This document shows, one piece after another, positions 55,492-64,000 of a DNA stretch of 64,000 bases. The stretch covers positions 23,123,515 through 23,187,514 of the forward strand of contig NW_022881603.1 in the NCBI RefSeq assembly GCF_003369915.1. The letters are read 5' to 3'. How positions within the stretch are numbered: position 1 is the first letter of the stretch; each line of letters begins with the position of its first letter. Below the pieces are notes generated by a model that was given only the letters and a program-made list of their open reading frames with translations, was not told the DNA's origin and ran no database searches. Made by a program: the position numbers and the translations under genes. The DNA comes from Drosophila miranda (lineage: Eukaryota > Arthropoda > Insecta > Diptera > Drosophilidae).

Positions 55492-56862
55492 TGTTACGAA
55501 CCTTTGTTTTCTTCGGGGAAAGGCCGGCTAGCCAGTTATCCCAGGGCTGGGTACTTCCCAAGCCCTCAGGTCGCACAATATACCAACTAATTGGACATCT
55601 CGAACAAATTGAAACAACAAAAGTAACCGACAAAAAAAACTGCAAACGGACTCTACTCGACAAACAACATTACAGTAACTTCCTTCAACACAGACGTGGA
55701 CCAGGTCGAGGTGTCGATGTTTTTACTGATGTACCCACCCTACCTGAGATCTGAATAACAACGTTTTGGATCTCCCTGCCATGTGCAGCAGCCTTACCCT
55801 CTCGTTGCTGTGGCTCCTCTTCCCCCCATATGAAACGCTTAGCAATTCATTTTCTTCGTTATAATTTTCACTTAAATTTCCTACTTTTACACGGTATTAT
55901 CGCTACACTAAGCCTGCCTATTCATTCCCCCTTCATCTTATCATTACGGGCGGTTAATAGATAAATAGATAAATAGGAATAATTAATATAATAAATATAA
56001 ATAAGTTACATATAGATATAATATGGGCGGACTTAAATTAGGGGATTAACATATACATATAAATGGAGACGTCTAACAAAAATAAATAATGGGAGTAAAT
56101 AAGTTGATTGATGCTTTTTTTTTCTCTCCCTAAATGGGCGAGGGACCCGCTCTACGTGGCCAGGATTCTGTCTTCGAGCCCAGCAAAAAGCAAGCCAGGA
56201 TGGCGGAGCTGTGACATATTCCCTACGGATTGGCCAACAAAAAAAATAAATTTGTGGTTTCTTTACTCCCCCCTTTGGAGCGGACTCACTCTTATGCTTC
56301 TTGGGTCTCTTTCCCGTCCCGCTAGTCCTGGTTCCTGGTCTCTCACTGATCTGGATCCCCTGGAATCACGGATTTATTTATCTTTTTTTCAGGGTGATGG
56401 CCACTGAGTAGTGGCCACTCACTTTTTCTTTCAGAACAAAAAAAAATCACTAGATCACTAAGTCCGGCGCGCATGCTCCTCCGTTGCGGGAATTTCTTTC
56501 TCTGCACCCCCTCTTGGCTTAGCTGCTCTGTTTAATGCTCCCGGGCCGCTGATCCCCATCGCTCTCTCTTCTATCGCCCTTGAACTAGGTTCAAGGGCAT
56601 GGCCTGATTCGGGCTGCTGGCGGCTCTCTTTTCTTTGGGGTATGGGTGAGTTGGCTTCGGGACTCCGTTATGGGATGAGATCGGAAATATTTCTCTCATA
56701 ACGGCTCTGGAGAGCGCGCGGAACTCTCACTCTCCAGGACCAGGTGGCGCCACTCTTCGCTAACCTTTTCCCCTTAAATTTTGGCCTTGCCACTCTGTTT
56801 AAACTTCTTTCCTCCTCACCGCTTCTATGGGGTATCACCTATCGATATCTTCGCATGCAACA
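55492..56862 (-). repeat. LTR (minus-sense 5' LTR) of Osvaldo-like copy 2
   Basis: 1371 bp. Its outer end lies only 177 bp before the fandango start codon and contains 'tatcgata' (DRE core) near 56840. Confidence 0.9.
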
Positions 56863-57039
56863 AGAATCAATAGCAGGTTATTTGCGGCCCACTTTCTTTT
56901 TATATTATGGTATTTTTGTATTTTTGTATTTTCTGACTCCTACGTGGCAACTCTTTTCGAACAGCTGTTTTTGCGACGCTCAGAAAAACGTTTTGCGGCT
57001 TTTGGTGTTTTGTGAAAATTGCTAATTTTCGCCGCGAAA
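56863..57039 (+). promoter_or_regulatory. Remaining fandango upstream region
   Basis: 177 bp between the LTR and the fandango ATG. It has a CAGCTG E-box (aacagctgttttt, about 56960) and a T-rich stretch; no TATA box at the expected place. Any promoter element farther upstream has been displaced by the LTR element. Confidence 0.4.
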
Positions 57040-59830
57040 ATGGTAGCAAAAACCGGGAAAACCTCAAAAGCGGAACTCAATTTTGTTAGTATTACGTAGT
57101 AAATACAGTTTGACGTTTGTTTGACACTCCGTTACGGTACGGTGTTCTTTTTAGGAAGAGGAATATCTGCCCTATGAGGAGGAAATTCTGAGGAATGCCT
57201 ACTCCGTGAAGCACTGGCTTCGCTACATAGATCAAAAGGCCAAGGCGCCCAATAATGGTGTGAATCTGGTGTACGAGCGCGCCCTGAAGGAGCTGCCCGG
57301 CAGCTACAAGATTTGGTACAACTATCTGCGAACGCGAAGGAAGCAGGTCCGGGGAAAGATACCCACAGATCCCATGTACGAGCAGGTGAACAACACGTTC
57401 GAACGGGCCCTCGTCTTCATGCACAAGATGCCGCGCATCTGGATCGACTATGGCGTCTTTATGACCACCCAATGCAAGGTGACCCGCACGCGGCACGTCT
57501 TCGACCGGGCGCTGAGGGCACTGCCCATCACACAGCACGGCAGGATCTGGCCGCTGTTCCTGAAGTTCGTGCAACGCTTCGACATGCCCGAGACGGCGCT
57601 GAGGGTGTACAGGCGCTATCTGAAGCTGTTTCCGGAGGATGCCGAGGAGTATGTGGAGTACCTGCAGCAGGTGGAGAAGCTGGACGAGGCGGACCAGCAG
57701 CTGGCCGACATAGTGGACGAGCATTTCGTGTCGAAGCACGGCAAGTCCAACCACCAGCTGTGGAACGAGCTGTGCGACCTCATCTCGAAGAACCCGCACA
57801 AGGTGCACTCCCTGAATGTGGACGCAATCATCAGAGGCGGCCTGCGGCGGTACACAGATCAACTCGGACACCTGTGGAACTCCCTGGCCGACTACTATGT
57901 GCGCTCGGGGCTGTTCGACCGGGCCAGGGACATCTACGAGGAGGCCATTCAAACGGTGACCACAGTGCGGGACTTTACCCAAGTTTTTGACGAGTACGCG
58001 CAGTTCGAGGAGCTGTCGTTGAACAAGCGCATGGAGGAGGTGTCCAAGAACGAGGAGGCCACCGAGGAGGACGACATCGATGTGGAGCTGCGCCTGTCGC
58101 GCTTCGAATACCTCATGGAGAGGCGTCTGCTGCTGCTGAACAGTGTCCTGCTGCGCCAGAATCCGCACAACGTTCACGAGTGGCACAAGTGACAAGTTGT
58201 CAACCTGTACGAGGACAAGCCCACGGAGATCATCAACACCTACACCGAGGTCGTGCAGACAGTCCAGCCCAAGCTGGCGTGGGAAAGCTGCACACCCTCT
58301 GGGTGGAGTTTGCCAAGTTCTACGAGTCCAATGGCCAGGTGGAGGACGCCCGCGTGGTCTTCGAGCGGGGCACCGAGGTGGAGTACGTCAAGGTGGAGGA
58401 TCTGGCCGCCGTGAGGTGCGAGTGGGCGGAGATGGAGCTGCGCCAGCAGCAGTTCGAGGCAGCCCTCAAGCTGATGCAACGTGCCACGGCCATGCCCAAG
58501 CGGAAGGTGGCGTATAACGACGACTCGGAGACAGTGCAGTCGCGCCTCCACAGATCCCTGAAGGTGTGGTCCATGTACGCCGATCTGGAGGAGTCCTTTG
58601 GCACCTTCAAGACCTGCAAGGCCGTCTACGAGCGCATCATCGACCTGAAGATCTGCACGCCGCAGGTGATCATCAACTATGGCATGTTACTCGAAGAGCA
58701 CAACTACTTCGAGGAGGCCTATCGGGCCTACGAGAAGGGCATTGCCCTGTTTAAGTGGCCGAATGTGTACGACATCTGGAACTCGTATCTAAGCAAGTTC
58801 CTCGCGCGCTACTGGGGCACAAAGCTGGAGCGGGCCCGCGACCTCTTCGAACAGTGCCTGGATCAGTGTCCCGCTGAGCATGCCAAGTACTTTTACCTTC
58901 TCTACGCGAAGCTGGAGGAGGAGCACGGCCTGGCCCGGCATGCCATGTCCGTCTACGATCGCGCCACGTCCGCCGTCAAGGAAGAGGAGATGTTCGACAT
59001 GTACAACATATTCGTGAAGAAGGCCGCCAAGATCTACGGCCTGCCACGCACCAGGGAGATCTACGAGAAGGCCATCGAGGCTCTGCCCGAGCAGCATATG
59101 CGCCACATGTGCGTCAAATTCGCCGAGCTGGAGACGAAGCTGGTCGAGGTGGATCGAGCCAGGGCCATCTACGCCCATTGCTCACAGGTGAGTTAACATT
59201 TAACCGTTGGATCGTCAATATTCTAAGCTCTCTTCTGCTTTGTCCCAACAGGTGTGCGATCCCCGCATCACGGCGGACTTCTGGCAGACCTGGAAGGAGT
59301 TCGAGGTGCGTCATGGCAACGAGGATACGATGCGTGAAATGCTGCGGATCAAGCGTTCCGTTCAGGCCACCTACAACACTCATGTCAACATGATGGCTGC
59401 CCAGTTTGTCAACACGAACACGAATGGTGTGGCTGCCGATGCTGGTGCTGGCTCCGGACCGGATGCCATGCGGCTGCTCGAGGAGAAGGCCCGCCAGGCG
59501 GCGGCCGAGGCCAAGCAGAAGCCCGCCGAGAAGGCTGCCTCCAATATCATGTTTGTGCGCGGCGAGACCCAGGGCGGGGCCAAGGGCAAGGAAAATACAG
59601 TCGTCAATCCGGATGAGATTGATATTGGCGACAGCGAGGACGACGACGACGATGAGGAGAAGGACCTGCAGCAGCCGAGTGGAGACCAGGCCGAGGCAGG
59701 CCAGGCCACAACCAAAACCGATGACGAGGGCCTCATCATGAAGAAACTGCGCTTCGAACAAAAGGCCATACCGGCCACGGTCTTTGGCAGCCTCAAGCCG
59801 ACAAATCAATCCGATTCCGATGAGGGATAA
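57040..59830 (+). pseudogene. fand: fandango (Syf1/XAB2 spliceosomal HAT-repeat protein), stop plus frameshift
   Basis: Syf1/XAB2 is a scaffold of the NineTeen (Prp19) spliceosome complex. Exons: 57040-57084 (ATG, 15 codons), 57155-59187 and 59252-59830; introns 70 and 64 bp, GT-AG, phase 0. HAT/TPR helices run through the protein (motifs W-Y-N-Y-L, R-I-W-I-D-Y, Y-D-I-W-N-S-Y-L, H-A-K-Y-F-Y-L-L-Y-A-K-L-E), followed by an acidic tail with D-S-E-D-D-D-D. Two lesions: TGA at 58190-58192 after H-N-V-H-E-W-H-K, simplest as CGA to TGA, and one missing base near 58279 after V-Q-P-K that shifts frame before V-G-K-L-H-T-L-W. Downstream homology is otherwise full length. As read, only about the first half is translated. 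It is essential in flies, so another intact copy must exist, or these are assembly errors. Confidence 0.88.
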
Positions 59831-60166
59831 ATCTTTTGTTTCTTTTGATTACGCGAAATATAAATGTATGTCTGTGGAATACTTCCCTCGATTTGAGACC
59901 TATTCTTCGGAGACCTATTCTTCGTTTTGTTCGGAAATTCATAAATTCCTCGAATCTCAGCAGGCGTTGGCAATGTTTCCCTGCCAGAGCTTGAGCCTTG
60001 GGATATCTCATTCCTTTCGAATCAGCTGTTGGAAGCACATCTATTCTCTCTATTTTTTAGATTTACATTTTTTTTATTCGGAAAAAAGCAAAATTTGTCT
60101 GGAACTGTCTGAAAAATAAGAGAACTTTCGTAACCTGTCGCGAGGGACTGTCACTATCATTAAGCG
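59831..60166 (+). other. fandango 3' flank and peptidase promoter
   Basis: 336 bp. Contains a direct repeat 'gacctattcttcgga/agacctattcttcg' near 59900. A 111-codon plus frame (59784-60119) overlaps the fandango end out of frame and is not credible. The leader of the peptidase gene probably starts about 60100-60160. Confidence 0.4.
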
Positions 60167-61750
60167 ATGAAGTCTGTACGCTTGATGCACGCCCTGTGCA
60201 GGCGTGTCCAGCACACATTCCTGGCCAGACGCAGAGATGTGGAACAGCGACGGCACTACGCCGAGAAATGTGACGCGGTGATCAAAGGCGTTGTGGTGGG
60301 CGTGTACGCCAAGGAGGGCGACCGCCAGCCCAAGATGACACCATCCGGCGAGAAGTTTGACGATCGCGTCCAGGGTAAGATCACTGATCTAATACGCGAG
60401 ACGGGCCTGAGTGGCCAGCTGGGAAAAGGCCGTGTCTTTATGAACGTGGATGCGGAGTTCCGTGCGGTGGCCGTGGTCGGAGAGGGACAGGAGGGGGCCG
60501 GCTTCAACGACCTGGAGATGATCGACGAGGGAATGGAGAACGCTCGCGTCGCTGCCGGCGTGGGGGCTCGTGCCCTTCAACTGCAGGGCTGCACAGATGT
60601 CTTCGTGGAGTCGATGGAGTATGCGGAGCAGGCGGCCGAGGGGAGCGCCTTGGCCGTCTGGCGCTACAACACCAACAAGCGCCGTCGGGACCGCACACTC
60701 ATTTCCAAACTGGAGCTGTACGACTCTCCCGACTCGGATGCCTGGATGCGGGGCCTGTTCAAGGCCGAATCGCAGAACCTGGCCCGTCGCCTGGCCGATA
60801 CGCCGGCCAATCAGATGACGCCCACAATCTTCGCCCAGTCAACGGTGGATGCCCTGTGCCCCTGCGGGGTACCCGTGGAGGTACGCAGCATGGACTGGAT
60901 CGAGTCCAAGAGCTTGAACAGCTTCTTGATGGTGGCCAAGGGCAGCTGCGAGCCGCCGATCATCTTGGAAATCGCCTACTGCGGCACCGCACCCGAGGAC
61001 AAGCCCATCCTCCTGCTGGGCAAGGGCATCACATTCAACAGCGGGGGCCTCTGCCTCCGTCCCAAGGACTGCTTGTCCATGTACCGCGGCTGCATGTCCG
61101 GTGCAGCCGCCTGCGTGGGCGTCATCCGAGCCGCCGCCGGCCTATCGCTGCCCCTAAACATAACGGCACTGCTGCCGCTGTGCGAGAACATGCCCTCCGG
61201 AATGGCGGCCAAGCCTGGCGACGTGGTGTCCCTCCTCAATGGAAAAACTCTCGGCTTCGTGGACGTCAGCAAGGCTGGTGTGATGGCCATGGCCGATCCC
61301 TTGCTCTACGCCCAGACGATCTACAAGCCGCGCATGGTCGTGGACATTGCTACAGTGGGCTACGCCGTCTGCCCAGCGCTGGGCGGAGCAGCAGCCGGGA
61401 TTTTCAGCAATTCGAAATTCGTCTACAAGCAGTTCGAGAAGGCCGGTGCCCTTACGGGGGATCGCGTTTGGCGTCTGCCCCTGTGGCGCTACTTCAAGGA
61501 GCTGATCATGCCGAACGAGACTTTTGACATCAGCAACCGCGGAAGTGGCCCCGCCTCCAGCTGCATCGCTGCCGCCGTTCTGCACGAGCTGGTGCCGTGC
61601 GTCGACTGGGCCCACCTGGACATCCGCAACGTGGGCATGCTGACGCGCTACAATCCGCTCCCATATTTGCTGAAGGACCGCATGACTGGCCGTCCCACTC
61701 GCACCATCGTTCAGTTTCTGTTTCAGATGGCTTGCCCCGACGGCAAGTAA
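60167..61750 (+). CDS. Sperm-leucylaminopeptidase (M17 family), predicted catalytically dead
   Basis: 527 residues, single exon, intact. N-terminal 30 residues are Arg-rich without acids before D24, like a mitochondrial presequence. Residues 30-190 form the M17 N-domain; 190-527 the peptidase fold (N-P-A-N-Q-type D-T-P-A-N-Q-M at 211-217, I-L-L-L-G-K-G-I-T-F at 281-290). Compared with canonical M17 enzymes, the Lys metal ligand K286 is kept, but the other sites read N291 (Asp), R298 (catalytic Lys), C309 (Asp), S368 (Asp), A370 (Glu) and V372 (Arg). Fly S-LAPs are abundant testis proteins of the sperm mitochondrial derivative with such losses, so a structural role is likely. Its place after fandango suggests the D. 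melanogaster paralogue near 50 on 2R (S-Lap7, from memory). Confidence 0.9.
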   Translation: MKSVRLMHALCRRVQHTFLARRRDVEQRRHYAEKCDAVIKGVVVGVYAKEGDRQPKMTPSGEKFDDRVQGKITDLIRETGLSGQLGKGRVFMNVDAEFRAVAVVGEGQEGAGFNDLEMIDEGMENARVAAGVGARALQLQGCTDVFVESMEYAEQAAEGSALAVWRYNTNKRRRDRTLISKLELYDSPDSDAWMRGLFKAESQNLARRLADTPANQMTPTIFAQSTVDALCPCGVPVEVRSMDWIESKSLNSFLMVAKGSCEPPIILEIAYCGTAPEDKPILLLGKGITFNSGGLCLRPKDCLSMYRGCMSGAAACVGVIRAAAGLSLPLNITALLPLCENMPSGMAAKPGDVVSLLNGKTLGFVDVSKAGVMAMADPLLYAQTIYKPRMVVDIATVGYAVCPALGGAAAGIFSNSKFVYKQFEKAGALTGDRVWRLPLWRYFKELIMPNETFDISNRGSGPASSCIAAAVLHELVPCVDWAHLDIRNVGMLTRYNPLPYLLKDRMTGRPTRTIVQFLFQMACPDGK

Positions 61751-62082
61751 TCTGATTATGTTCGTTACACAATTCCTTTGTTAATGTTCCGCGTTCGAAA
61801 TTTGTTGTTAGTACCCCCACACACACCCCCCCCTACGCCCCCCCCCCCCCCCCACCCTCCCAACAACATTTTAACGCAAATTGCCAAGAGGTGCACACGC
61901 CAAGAGGTTACACGAACACATTTTTATTATTGTTCAATTTTAATCCAGAGTTTACAATTGAGCTTCCATGCTGATTGAAGGATGAAAAGAACCACAAAAT
62001 ATGCAAAAAGGTCGCCATTTTATTGTTGAGATTCATTATAAATCGAGAATATACATGACATATAGGGCAAATCTGGTCTAGG
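61751..62082. other. Peptidase 3' flank with a poly-C tract
   Basis: No gene. Contains a C-rich stretch (61815-61860, including 15 or so consecutive C) and AT-rich DNA up to the start of the next retroelement copy. Confidence 0.5.
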
Positions 62083-64000
62083 TGCAGAAAAAGAAAAACA
62101 GAAGAAAGCAGAAGCTGATGCAAAAAGAGGATTGTTGAAAAGTTGTTAAAGTTGTTGTTTGTAGCTATGTACATAAAGTTGTAAAGTTGTTGTTGGTGGC
62201 TATAAACATTAAGTTGAACAATCCAAATTCTGTGAGCCTAACAGTAGACACGGAGTTTAATAAAAGATCGGTCGTTTAAATCGGTTGGAAAATTGTGAAA
62301 TTCATTGTCGCGCCGCAGCGTCGCCTTGTCCGTGCGCAGTACGTACGCAAGCAGAAAAAACACGCACAGACACGTTGTGTGTGATACACACTTATAAACA
62401 GAAAAGACAAGCACTCGTCGGGTACACAGACACAAGTCGAAAAGAGCCGCAAAATGATGCAAACACCGCCGCCGTTGCACTGGAAAGAGAGAGAAGGAAG
62501 AAGCTATACCAGGAACGTCGCGCCCGAGTGCAAACGAGATGGAAGATTTAGAAAATGCGGAAAACAATACTGATGGCAAGATTGATCAAATGATAAAGTT
62601 GCTAAGTTTGAAAGTGCTTTGCGATGAGCAACGAGCAATCCAAATGAAGATCGCTCCAGATAATTTTACAAAAGTTGTGAGCGATTGTGATGGAAAATCG
62701 GTTCCCATAGAAAAATGGTTTGAGATATTCGAAAAAAATGCCGACGCATATGAGCTTACTGAAAAGCAAAAGTATGTGCAGGCCAGAGGAAAAATGACCG
62801 GTGCAGCTAAGCTTTTCCTTGAAGCTGAATGCGTGTGCACCTATGAGGAACTCAAGAACGTATTATTGGATGAATTCACATGTAGCTATAACAGTGCAGA
62901 CATTCATAAGCTGCTGCAAGAAAGAAAGAGGAAGAGTAGTGAGTCGATGCACGAGTACTTGCTGCAGATGAGAAAAATAGCAGCAGTCGGACATGGTGAA
63001 CACGCGGCTGTTATAAGCCATATTGTGAACGGTCTGGACATAAGAAACGAGTATAAGTATGCCATGTATCGCTGTAAGACCTTCAGGGCCTTGAAAGAAG
63101 AGTTCGATATCTATGATCGTTTGAACATATCGGAGAAGAAGGGCAATAACGAACAGCATAAAAATTTCAAGCAGCAAAGTGGGCAAAGCGGTAAAAAAGA
63201 ATATTGCTATAACTGTGGATCAGGAGAACACAAACGCAAAGACTGCAAAGCCGAAACGAAGTGTTTTAAGTGCAATCAGACTGGTCACATTTCGCGTAAC
63301 TGTCCTTATGAAGGTGATAAAGTTGATAAAGTTCGCGTCATTTTGGATCGCAGTCGCATGAAAAAAATTCAAATAAACGGCATTGTTGTTGACTGTCTTG
63401 TGGATACAGGGTCAGATGTAACCATAATCAAAGAGAGTATGTTGAAGACCATGAAAAACGTTAAACTTTTGAAGTGCACAACTATGTTGCGCGGTCTGGG
63501 TCAGATATCAACAAAGCCTGTTGGATACTTTAATGCAGAAGTTACCGTGGATAAGTTGCAGACCACACAGAAGTTTTTAGTAGTCCCCAGTAGCCAGATT
63601 GATTTCGACGCACTTTTGGGGCATGATTTCATTAAAAAGTTCCGTTTCGTCGCTGATATGCAAGGATACACGTTTTTGAAGCATGACGCAGATCCTGTGC
63701 CAACAGATGAGCATGCTCTTATATATAATGTAACTGAAGAGTCATCCTTTGTAGCTCCGCCGCAATATCGAAAAGACGTTGAACAGATGATAAGAAACAT
63801 TTACCAAATGCCCACAGAAGTTGCAAAGCAGTCTCCAATCCAACTGAAGATAGTTCCCGACGGAGTAATCAAGACCTTTTATCACTCACCGAGTCGTTTA
63901 TCAACAGACGAAGCCAGTGCCGTAAAGAAGCAAGTCGAAGAATGGATCGAGCAAGGAATCGTGCGCAAGTCGTCTTCAAATGTAGCGAGCAGAGTTGTCG
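62083..64000 (+). mobile_element. mdg3-like Gypsy element, copy 3, no 5' LTR, cut by window edge
   Basis: Plus-strand copy of the family at 27568-41133. Similarity begins at 62083 in the untranslated leader ('aaaaagaaaaacagaagaaag'), so the LTR, primer site and first bases of the leader are missing. Leader, gag, protease and RT start follow and continue past 64000. Confidence 0.88.
62539..64000 (+). CDS. mdg3-like gag-pol frame (open to the window edge)
   Basis: One uninterrupted frame of 487 codons from an ATG at 62539 through capsid, two CCHC knuckles (C-Y-N-C-G, C-F-K-C-N), protease D-T-G-S-D and I-D-F-D-A-L-L-G-H-D, into the start of RT. It shows that gag and pol are fused in one frame in this family. 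The true gag start, upstream at 62285 (M-E-N-C-E-I-H), is separated by a small deletion in the GAGAGA run near 62492, so this copy begins inside gag. Confidence 0.8.
   Translation, partial: MEDLENAENNTDGKIDQMIKLLSLKVLCDEQRAIQMKIAPDNFTKVVSDCDGKSVPIEKWFEIFEKNADAYELTEKQKYVQARGKMTGAAKLFLEAECVCTYEELKNVLLDEFTCSYNSADIHKLLQERKRKSSESMHEYLLQMRKIAAVGHGEHAAVISHIVNGLDIRNEYKYAMYRCKTFRALKEEFDIYDRLNISEKKGNNEQHKNFKQQSGQSGKKEYCYNCGSGEHKRKDCKAETKCFKCNQTGHISRNCPYEGDKVDKVRVILDRSRMKKIQINGIVVDCLVDTGSDVTIIKESMLKTMKNVKLLKCTTMLRGLGQISTKPVGYFNAEVTVDKLQTTQKFLVVPSSQIDFDALLGHDFIKKFRFVADMQGYTFLKHDADPVPTDEHALIYNVTEESSFVAPPQYRKDVEQMIRNIYQMPTEVAKQSPIQLKIVPDGVIKTFYHSPSRLSTDEASAVKKQVEEWIEQGIVRKSSSNVASRVV

Larger units (their letters stand above)
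48228..56862 (-). mobile_element. Osvaldo/Ulysses-like Ty3/Gypsy element, copy 2, nearly full length
   Basis: 8.6 kb. LTRs 48228-49604 and 55492-56862 (TGTTACGAA...GCATGCAACA, about 1.37 kb each). Internal gag, protease, RT/RNase H and integrase lie on the minus strand, with pol in the -1 frame relative to gag. About 190 bp separate integrase and the 3' LTR, so there is no env. Flanking bases differ (aata at left, agaa at right), so no target duplication is visible, unlike copy 1. At least two frameshifts and one stop break pol. Confidence 0.88.

Noticed and set aside
57092-58195. 367-codon min-strand frame opposite fandango
   Set aside because: Shadow of the GC-rich codon usage of fandango; Leu/Val/His-rich without family features.
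59207-59809. Antisense and alternative-frame ORFs over fandango exon 3 and the S-LAP gene
   Set aside because: High-GC third positions keep other frames open; no domain signatures.

Overview
This window is eukaryotic and comes from a Drosophila genome, most likely the obscura group (D. pseudoobscura, D. persimilis or D. miranda). The cellular genes are recognisable as fly RYBP, fandango (the Syf1/XAB2 splicing factor), a sperm-leucylaminopeptidase and a cluster of LITAF-domain genes, all with short fly-type introns. The repeats are typical of this clade: DINE-1/INE-1 Helentron copies (called ISY in D. miranda), a LOA-clade LINE related to Bilbo/TRIM, a CR1-type LINE and two Ty3/Gypsy families. 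From memory, RYBP, fandango, the peptidase and the LITAF cluster all lie on D. melanogaster 2R (Muller element C).

Layout from left to right. 1-3330: 5' half of a LOA LINE (minus). 3347-10526: four DINE-1 copies with mostly unrecognised DNA between them, including two possible minus-strand exons near 5.8-6.4 kb. 11099-11762: intact RYBP (minus) with a Motif-1 core promoter at about 12.02 kb. 12491-19501: an Osvaldo/Ulysses-like LTR element (minus, most of pol deleted, 4-bp target duplication) carrying three DINE-1 copies; it separates RYBP from a divergent plus-strand start exon at 19788. 19985-25560: LITAF genes and fragments (minus) with two DINE-1 copies in opposite orientation, plus a truncated gene with an acidic tail. 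25562-26676: DINE-1. 27568-41133: a three-LTR tandem array of an mdg3-like Gypsy element (minus) with a nested CR1 LINE (plus). 41136-42277: DINE-1. 42427-47911: four more LITAF genes (minus), interrupted by a 5'-truncated LOA LINE. 48228-56862: a second, nearly full-length Osvaldo-like element (minus). 57040-59830: fandango (plus). 60167-61750: sperm-leucylaminopeptidase (plus). 62083-64000: a third mdg3-like copy (plus) running off the edge.

More than half of the window is transposon. Several host genes carry single lesions: fandango has a stop and a frameshift, three or four LITAF genes have frameshifts or a stop, and one gene is cut by a DINE-1. RYBP, two LITAF genes and the peptidase are open throughout. 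Dense repeats plus patchy decay of Muller-C genes fit a degenerating region such as the D. miranda neo-Y or pericentromeric heterochromatin. That is an inference. Many of the lesions lie in homopolymer runs, so consensus errors in the assembly are a real alternative.
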